Shown: positions 58,097 to 64,000 of the stretch, one piece after another
How the letters are laid out: each line of letters starts with the position of its first letter
Numbering within the stretch: position 1 is the stretch's first letter
NCBI RefSeq assembly: GCF_019443985.1
Contig: NZ_CP049303.1
Location: 1,922,001 to 1,986,000 of the forward strand
Direction: 5' to 3'
Length of the DNA stretch: 64,000 bases
Origin: Liquorilactobacillus hordei DSM 19519
Lineage (GTDB): Bacteria; Bacillota; Bacilli; Lactobacillales; Lactobacillaceae
Made by a program: the position numbers and the translations under genes
Notes under the pieces: generated by a model
Told to the model about the DNA's origin: nothing
The model's input: only the letters and a program-made list of their open reading frames with translations
The model's database searches: none

Positions 58097-58642
58097 CTAG
58101 TCACTACTTGACGTGCTCGATGTACCCGATGAGATTGTGCTTGTCGGAACACGAAGAGTGGTTCCCGTCGAAATAGTTCCGGTCCTCAAATTATTAAGTG
58201 TCATCAACCTAGCAACTGTTGTCCCATACTTATTAGCAATGCTAGATAGTGTATCCCCAGATTCAACCACATAACTCTTGTAGGTCGAAGACGAAGTGGC
58301 ACTACTTGAGCTTGTTTCTGTACTACTAGACGTTGTACTACTCTTTTTCTTATTTGATTCCGAACTACTTGTTGTGCTGCTTGTTGTACTACTTGCTGAG
58401 GTCTCTTCGTTACTCTCACTATCATCCTTGGTCGTTGTCCCATACTTTTTTTGAGCAATACTTTGTTGTTTTTTATATTCTACCTTTTGCGACTTTACAT
58501 TATCACTAAAGACACTTGTAAGTTTATTTCGAACAAAAACATTTGTACTCCCTAATACACAAATAACAACCACAATAATTACAGTTATAGCTCCCCATAA
58601 TACTTTTTTATTCGTTTTCGTATGGCTTCTTTTTCTAGCCAT
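58097..58642 (-). CDS. LysM cell-wall-binding protein, membrane anchored
   Basis: 181 aa from ATG 58642 (MARKRSHTKTNKK); GGGGGT lies 7 bases upstream, while the ATG at 58648 directly abuts it. One helix (about residues 14-33, VLWGAITVIIVVVICVLGST) follows a basic N-terminus. A Ser/Thr-rich linker (85-130) leads to a single LysM (YVVESGDTLSSIANKYGTTVARLMTLNNL). No catalytic domain. It is similar in design to the C-terminal half of the TagH-like protein. Confidence 0.85.
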   Translation of the reverse strand: MARKRSHTKTNKKVLWGAITVIIVVVICVLGSTNVFVRNKLTSVFSDNVKSQKVEYKKQQSIAQKKYGTTTKDDSESNEETSASSTTSSTTSSSESNKKKSSTTSSSTETSSSSATSSSTYKSYVVESGDTLSSIANKYGTTVARLMTLNNLRTGTISTGTTLRVPTSTISSGTSSTSSSD

Positions 58643-58724
58643 TTCCATACCCCCAGTATAATTTCTAAAAAAGACTTCAAAGTTAATTATCAGATATATC
58701 TTAAATAAATTCAATAAAAAAATA

Positions 58725-58761
58725 AAAAAAGATTCGTCTAAAAAACGAATCCTTTTTTATT
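58725..58761. terminator. galU terminator (bidirectional)
   Basis: AAAAAAAGATTCGTCT, loop, AACGAATCCTTTTTT. Lies between galU and the LysM gene, both minus strand. Confidence 0.85.
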
Positions 58762-58773
58762 TCTAATATTTCT

Positions 58774-59646
58774 TTATTTTAAATTCTTTGATAATTCTTT
58801 AATATAAGCAATTAAATCTTCTTTAACTTCAGGATGTTCAAGACCAAACTGAATTGAAGTTTTTAGATAGCCAAACTTATATCCAACATCAAAGCGTTCA
58901 CCTTTAAATTCATGTGCAAATACTCGTTGAATCTTGTTTAGTCGATCAATGGCATCTGTCAATTGAATCTCATTACCTGCACCTGGTTTTTGTGTTTCTA
59001 ACATCCCAAAAATTTCAGGTGTCAAAAGATAACGACCAATAATCGCAAGATCACTAGGTGCTTTATCAACATCAGGTTTTTCAACAAATTGCTTTACATC
59101 GAATAATCCTTTACTTGTTTCAGATCCTGGATCAATTACACCATATTTATTAACTTCTTCATGAGGTACGCGCATTACAGCAAGTGTTGAAGCATGTGTT
59201 TGATCATAGCGGTCAATTAACTGTTTAGTCAACGGAACCTTATCTCTCATCAAATCATCACCCAGCATAACAACAAAAGGCTCATTTCCTACAAAGTCTT
59301 TAGCCATCAATACAGCATCACCAAGTCCTCTAGGATGTGATTGGCGAATAAAGTACAAGTTGATATCTGTTGTTTGCTCAACAAGCTTTAATAATTCTGT
59401 CTTCCCTTTTTCTTTAAGATTTTGTTCCAATTCAGGGACAGAATCAAAATGATCTTCAATTGGTCGTTTACCTTTTCCTGTTACAACTAAGATATCCTCA
59501 ATTCCAGATTTCTTTGCTTCTTCCACAATATACTGGATTGTTGGTTTATCAATTATTGGTAACATTTCTTTAGCAAGTGCCTTAGTTGCTGGTAAAAAAC
59601 GAGTTCCTAAACCAGCGGCAGGGATAACGGCTTTTCTAACTTTCAT
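58774..59646 (-). CDS. galU: UTP-glucose-1-phosphate uridylyltransferase
   Basis: Makes UDP-glucose for glycolipids (LafA) and other polymers; cytosolic; 290 aa from ATG 59646 with an AAGGAG site (the reading from 59670 has none). Motifs: [16 protein letters not shown] (nucleotide loop), the Lys in [19 protein letters not shown], and [26 protein letters not shown]. Single gene. Confidence 0.96.
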   Translation of the reverse strand: MKVRKAVIPAAGLGTRFLPATKALAKEMLPIIDKPTIQYIVEEAKKSGIEDILVVTGKGKRPIEDHFDSVPELEQNLKEKGKTELLKLVEQTTDINLYFIRQSHPRGLGDAVLMAKDFVGNEPFVVMLGDDLMRDKVPLTKQLIDRYDQTHASTLAVMRVPHEEVNKYGVIDPGSETSKGLFDVKQFVEKPDVDKAPSDLAIIGRYLLTPEIFGMLETQKPGAGNEIQLTDAIDRLNKIQRVFAHEFKGERFDVGYKFGYLKTSIQFGLEHPEVKEDLIAYIKELSKNLK

Positions 59647-59769
59647 AAGTAATAGCTCCTTTTTATGCACTTTTATATGATTATAACATTTATCTGACTA
59701 GTAACAATCATCCGCAATTTCTAAATTATAAACGAAATAACAAAACCTATTTTATAAAGAAAATCAATA

Positions 59770-60558
59770 TTAATCAAGCAAATATTTTTTATCAAAATCT
59801 GGGTCTTGTGATGTTAAAATCTTGGGACCATCTTCAGTAATAACGATTGTATGCTCAAATTGACATGAGAGACTTCCATCAGCGGTTCTTGCCGTCCAAC
59901 CATTCGGATCGTCCATTTCAGCCTTCCATGTTCCCATATTAATCATTGGTTCAATTGTAATTGTCATCCCCGCACGTAATCGCAATCCTTTTCCAGCCTC
60001 ACCATAATGTGGAACACTAGGATTCTCATGCATTGTAGGTCCAATTCCATGACCAATAAAGTCACGAACATCACCATATCCATTGACATCTTCAGTATAA
60101 TGTTGAATCACAGCACCAATATCGCCAATTCTTTTCCCAACTTGAGCCTGTTCAATTCCTAGATAAAGAGCCTCTTTTGTAACCTTCATCAAACGATCAA
60201 TCTCTGGGGTTGATTTCCCTACAACATAACTCCAACATGAGTCACTCATTGCACCATGATAATTAACAACAGTATCGACCTTGATTAGGTCTCCATCTTT
60301 TAAAATAAGTCCCTTTCTTGGAAAACCGTGACATATTTCATCATTCACACTAATACAAGTTGCATACTTATAACCCTCAAAACCAATTTGCTCAGGAATT
60401 GCACCATTATCTTTAAAATACTTACGTGCAAATTTTTCAATCTCCCAACTAGAAATTCCAGGTTTGATAATTTTCCTCAATCCGATATGCATTCCTGCAA
60501 GAATTGCACCTGACTTAGCCATTTCTTTAATTTCTCGTGGTGACTTCAATGTAATCAT
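59770..60558 (-). CDS. map: Methionine aminopeptidase
   Basis: Removes N-terminal Met; cytosolic; 262 aa from ATG 60558 (GGAGG site). Metal ligands visible: KVDTVVNYHGAMSDSCWSY (two Asp), GHGIGPTMHENPSVPHYG (His), MTIEPMINMG-type ITIEPMINMG (Glu) and CQFEHTIVITEDGP (Glu). Type I enzyme without SH3 extension. Divergent from flavodoxin. Confidence 0.96.
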   Translation of the reverse strand: MITLKSPREIKEMAKSGAILAGMHIGLRKIIKPGISSWEIEKFARKYFKDNGAIPEQIGFEGYKYATCISVNDEICHGFPRKGLILKDGDLIKVDTVVNYHGAMSDSCWSYVVGKSTPEIDRLMKVTKEALYLGIEQAQVGKRIGDIGAVIQHYTEDVNGYGDVRDFIGHGIGPTMHENPSVPHYGEAGKGLRLRAGMTITIEPMINMGTWKAEMDDPNGWTARTADGSLSCQFEHTIVITEDGPKILTSQDPDFDKKYLLD

Positions 60559-60691
60559 AATTCTTTGCCTCCAATTTAATGTACACAACCATTATATCCT
60601 AAATTTAGTATAATGTTTCAATTACTTTAAATGCATAGATAAAGTTCTGTTATAATAGCTAATGATAGATTATTGAAAGAAGGTCATATAA

Positions 60692-61144
60692 ATGACTAAA
60701 GCAAAAGTCGTATTTGCATCAATTACTGGAAATAATGAAGATATTGCCGATATCGTAACAAGTAAACTGGAAGAAAAAAACATTACCGTTGACATTGAAG
60801 AAATCTCACAATGTGATCCATCTGATTTTGAAGATGTTGATTTATGTATCGTTGTCCCTTATACATACGATGAGGGTGCCCTTCCTGACGAAGGAATTGA
60901 TTTTTTTGAAGACATGGCAAATTTAGATTTAACAGGTAAAATTTTCGGGGTCGCAGGCTCTGGTGACACTTTCTACGGAGAATATTATTGTGTCGCTGTT
61001 GATAAATTTGAAGAAGCTTTTGAGCATGCTGGGGCTACCAAAGGAACCAATAGTGTCAAAATAAATCTGGCTCCAGATACGGAAGAAGATTTGCAAAAAT
61101 TGGATGTCTTTGTAAATGAGCTAGTTGCAAAAATAGCCAAGTAA
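60692..61144 (+). CDS. Flavodoxin
   Basis: 150 aa, FMN electron carrier. FMN phosphate loop ASITGNNEDIAD (S/T-x-T-G-N type); aromatic FMN loops VPYTYDEGALPDE and GSGDTFYGEYYCVAVD. Length and acidity normal. AAGAAGG site before ATG. The partner reductase is not in the window. Precedes yfhO by 37 bases. Confidence 0.93.
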   Translation: MTKAKVVFASITGNNEDIADIVTSKLEEKNITVDIEEISQCDPSDFEDVDLCIVVPYTYDEGALPDEGIDFFEDMANLDLTGKIFGVAGSGDTFYGEYYCVAVDKFEEAFEHAGATKGTNSVKINLAPDTEEDLQKLDVFVNELVAKIAK

Positions 61145-61181
61145 CTACTTATTTTAGTTAGTTTTCCTAGGAGGAGTTTCT

Positions 61182-64000
61182 TTGACATTCTCATTTACAA
61201 AAAAAAATAATTTGAAATTATATTTGCAATATACTGCAATCTTTGCGCTTATTGCTTTTTTTGTGTACGGTACATATTTTGTTACCGGTCATTCTCTAAT
61301 CTGGCATTTAGATGGTGCACAACAACATCTACCCTTGCTGGAGGAATTTCGTAAAACGCTGTTTAAGATATTGAAGCATCCTTTTTCATCTTGGCCACAA
61401 TGGTCATTCAAACTAGGGCTTGGTGGAGACATTTTTCAAATTAACGCATACTACGTAACGGGTGATATTTTTAACTATTTGATTTTGCTGTTTCCAGCTT
61501 CAAAAATTATTTTTGCATATCAATTTTTAATTATATTGCGCTTATACTGTGTTGGCCTTGTTTTTTGTTATTTTGCTTCTCATTTTTTTTCTAAAAATGC
61601 AATCATTCTTTCTGGAACAGTTGTCTACTTGTTTAATGCATTTTTACTTTATGCAAACATTGCGCAACCTTTTTTCTCCATTCCTTTTATGATTTTTCCA
61701 TTATTAATACTTGGAATTGAACGTGTACTGCAGCAAAAATCAATTTGGCCATTAACCCTTGCTTTTTGTTGGATGCTTTTTAGTAACTTCTACTTTGCAT
61801 ATATTCTAGGATTTGGTGCGCTATTGTACCTGATTTTGCGCTACCTATTAACCTACCGCAAAAAAATAAACTTTTTCAAAACTTTATTTAACTTAGGGTT
61901 AAGTACGGCTATTTCACTTTCCGCAACTGCTATCTTATGGTTTCCAGAGATGTTGGCCGTCTTTTCATCTACACGTAGCAATGCACCTTTTGCAAATGGA
62001 CTACGTCTTTATCCACTTTATTACTACTTGGCACTCCCCTCACAGCTAATTAACGGAGGTAATCGTAATTTTTATTTCTGGAGTGCTTTGGGATTTGCCA
62101 GCATTAGCTTCTTTTCAATTATTTTTATCCTTATTAAAATCAAAAAATATCCGCTTTTGGGAACAAGTTTTATTCTAGGATTAATCATGTTGTTATTCCC
62201 ACAATTTGGCGCATTATTTAATGGCTTAACTTCTCCTTCCAATCGTTGGACATTAATGTTATCACTACCAATTGCACTTTCAGTTTGTATATTAATTGAA
62301 CAACTCCCTAAACTGACACATAAGGTAAGATTGGCTTTAACTTATTGTCTTACAATATATAGTTGCTGGATTTTTTTAACTTATTTCTTTCAAAATGATG
62401 AAAAACTTTTTATTCCAATGGCCTTTTTATTCATTGGTTATGGTTTCTTAATCTACCACTCCAGTGGAACAAAGAATCATTCTAATTATGCCTTTTTAGC
62501 CTTAATTATATGTAATGTTATTTTCAACGCTATTTATTTTGAAGCTCCCTATAATGGTGGCTATTCAAACGAAATGCTACCTCTCAAAAGCTTTGAGAAA
62601 CTTGTTAAAACACGATATGCTGGATTAGATAAGGATGTAAAATCATCTAATTCCTACCGGGTTTCAACTACTAGTCAAAATTATAATTTGGGTAATAGTT
62701 TCCATATGTATAATGCACAACCTAACAAACTAAACTCGATTACTTCCTACTATTCGTTGCAAAATGTCAATATTGGTAATTTTGCTCAAAAAATGCAGAA
62801 TTCACAATATGAAGCAAATATTCCTATTAGTCAATTTAGTGATCGAACAGTTTTAAACAATTTTCTAGGCGTTAAATATATCTTTAACCAAATCAATCAA
62901 AAAAATTCTACTAAAATTCCGGCGAATTACTTGGCTGAAAAAGCATCTACTCGCTTGACAAGTGGAAGTAATAATCAATCTGGTGTTGACACTCAAACTG
63001 TTCGCTATAAAACCAATCAAGCTTTCCCACTCATTTATTGGCAAGATACAGTCATTAATTCCCAACAATTAAAATCAATGACAACAACTGCTAGGGAACG
63101 TGCACTCGCATCTGGTGTATACGTAAACAATTCGATAGCTAAACACTACAGTAAAACTAAATTATCAACTGACACCCAAACAATCAAATATTATATTGTT
63201 TCAAGTCGTGGTAACATTGTAGACACATCGAGCCTTGAACACTTGGATAGTACGGAAACCTATAAAATTATCTTAAAGAATCCAGAAAACTATGAAAATA
63301 GCGAATTGCATATTGAATTAAACAATATCAAATATCAGCAATTGTCGCTAAAAAAACAGATTCAGCTTGAGCAAAATAAGCAGGCCACACTGACTTCAAA
63401 TGGCATTATTACTAACGATGACAGTTATAACTATTATCGTTATCTGCGGTACCATATTCTAAATGGTTCACCTGATAACAGCTTTAGTATTAGTGTTTCT
63501 TCGAATTTAGGGACAGAAAGTATTACACAGCCCAAGCAATCGGAGCTGTCATTTTATAAAACTGTAAAGTCAGGTGTTCTTAATCTAGGATACTTTACCT
63601 CAACTCCTAAATATCTCACTTTGACACCTTCAAAATTGGGAATATACAAGTTTCAGCTCCAAATTGTTGCTGAAAAATTAGGGAAAAACTATAATCGTGA
63701 AGTTACAAAGATCCAAAAAAATCGCTTGAAATCGATGAAATTCTCCCAGAACAATATTACTGGGAAGATTAAAACGGTTAAGAAGGGCATTTTAACTTCT
63801 TCAATTCCATTTTCTGAAGGTTGGAAAATTTATGACAATGGAAAAAAATTAAAAACGATTAAGACTAATACCGGCTTTTTGGGGACTCAGCTTCAAGCTG
63901 GCTCCCATGATATTCATCTAATTTACTCTACTCCTGGATTGAAGACTGGTAAAATAATATCAATACTCGGTATTATTTTGACAATCGTATTCGCATTTTT
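61182..64000 (+). CDS. YfhO-family membrane protein (3' cut by window edge)
   Basis: At least 939 aa and open to the window end. Start is TTG 61182 with AGGAGG (61169-61174): TFSFTKKNNLKLYLQYTAIF. A large N-terminal membrane domain (about 11 helices, including GHSLIWHLDGAQQHLPLLEEF, WSFKLGLGGDIFQINAYYVTGD, VVYLFNAFLLYANIAQPFF) is followed by an extracellular part (residues about 470-900) and a last helix starting GKIISILGIILTIVF. YfhO proteins are GT-C-like; in Bacillus and Listeria they help glycosylate lipoteichoic or wall teichoic acid. This fits the envelope genes of the window. Confidence 0.9.
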   Translation, partial: MTFSFTKKNNLKLYLQYTAIFALIAFFVYGTYFVTGHSLIWHLDGAQQHLPLLEEFRKTLFKILKHPFSSWPQWSFKLGLGGDIFQINAYYVTGDIFNYLILLFPASKIIFAYQFLIILRLYCVGLVFCYFASHFFSKNAIILSGTVVYLFNAFLLYANIAQPFFSIPFMIFPLLILGIERVLQQKSIWPLTLAFCWMLFSNFYFAYILGFGALLYLILRYLLTYRKKINFFKTLFNLGLSTAISLSATAILWFPEMLAVFSSTRSNAPFANGLRLYPLYYYLALPSQLINGGNRNFYFWSALGFASISFFSIIFILIKIKKYPLLGTSFILGLIMLLFPQFGALFNGLTSPSNRWTLMLSLPIALSVCILIEQLPKLTHKVRLALTYCLTIYSCWIFLTYFFQNDEKLFIPMAFLFIGYGFLIYHSSGTKNHSNYAFLALIICNVIFNAIYFEAPYNGGYSNEMLPLKSFEKLVKTRYAGLDKDVKSSNSYRVSTTSQNYNLGNSFHMYNAQPNKLNSITSYYSLQNVNIGNFAQKMQNSQYEANIPISQFSDRTVLNNFLGVKYIFNQINQKNSTKIPANYLAEKASTRLTSGSNNQSGVDTQTVRYKTNQAFPLIYWQDTVINSQQLKSMTTTARERALASGVYVNNSIAKHYSKTKLSTDTQTIKYYIVSSRGNIVDTSSLEHLDSTETYKIILKNPENYENSELHIELNNIKYQQLSLKKQIQLEQNKQATLTSNGIITNDDSYNYYRYLRYHILNGSPDNSFSISVSSNLGTESITQPKQSELSFYKTVKSGVLNLGYFTSTPKYLTLTPSKLGIYKFQLQIVAEKLGKNYNREVTKIQKNRLKSMKFSQNNITGKIKTVKKGILTSSIPFSEGWKIYDNGKKLKTIKTNTGFLGTQLQAGSHDIHLIYSTPGLKTGKIISILGIILTIVFAF

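Overview
The window is a piece of a low-GC Gram-positive chromosome, almost certainly from the family Lactobacillaceae. The evidence is the 16S/23S sequence, the CdaA-CdaR-GlmM operon, the LtaS/LafA/LafB lipoteichoic-acid genes, a ClpE with a CtsR box, a DUF1827 protein, PtsH/PtsI and several IS families typical of lactobacilli. The 16S looks like the salivarius/Liquorilactobacillus side of the family, but I cannot fix a species without a search.

Layout. 1-3.1 kb: start of class II aldolase (fba) and a ferrous iron uptake operon (feoA with two domains, feoB, a Cys-rich FeoB partner). 3.1-8.4 kb: phosphate operon pstS-pstC-pstA-pstB-pstB-phoU behind a well-formed PhoP box. 8.5-9.7 kb: two small unknown genes. 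9.7-11.1 kb: ISL3-family IS, copy 1. 11.2-14.6 kb: cdaA-cdaR-glmM (c-di-AMP and cell wall precursor). 14.7-20.9 kb: DUF1361 membrane protein, CPA1 cation/proton antiporter, murB, a DEDDh exonuclease and amtB. 21.3-22.7 kb: ISL3 copy 2, same length and same transposase. 22.7-29.3 kb: a complete rRNA operon on the minus strand (two promoters, 16S, tRNA-Ile, tRNA-Ala, 23S, 5S) followed by 12 tRNAs and a terminator. 29.5-31.3 kb: IS1182-family IS. 31.3-37.3 kb: ltaS, ykuJ-like, a flippase-like membrane protein, lafB and lafA. 37.5-39.5 kb: ptsH-ptsI. 39.7-43.7 kb: a 59-aa small protein, clpE, a DUF1827 gene and a MucBP/SH3-like protein. 44-46.3 kb: a drug-type ABC exporter divergent from its probable MarR regulator. 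46.5-48 kb: IS3-family IS. 48-54.5 kb: prfC, a CNNM/CBS protein, a TagH-like ATPase with LysM, an AI-2E family permease and ntdP. 54.6-64 kb: rlmD, recX, yihY (no normal start codon), a LysM protein, galU, map, flavodoxin and a 3'-truncated yfhO gene.

Much of the content serves the envelope: galU (UDP-glucose), lafA/lafB (glycolipid anchor), ltaS (polymerisation), the flippase-like protein, a TagH-like protein, murB, glmM, CdaA/CdaR, two LysM proteins and YfhO. The least ordinary points are: (1) IS elements sitting in or beside transcription terminators, including an IS3 element that splits a near-perfect hairpin; (2) a TagH-like ATPase lacking both its catalytic Glu and switch His and fused to LysM; (3) a yihY gene whose only SD-spaced start is ATT; (4) a palindromic intergenic repeat holding the stop codons of two convergent genes; (5) several tRNAs with stem mismatches; (6) a MucBP protein without a secretion signal. 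I found no CRISPR array, prophage or defence island.
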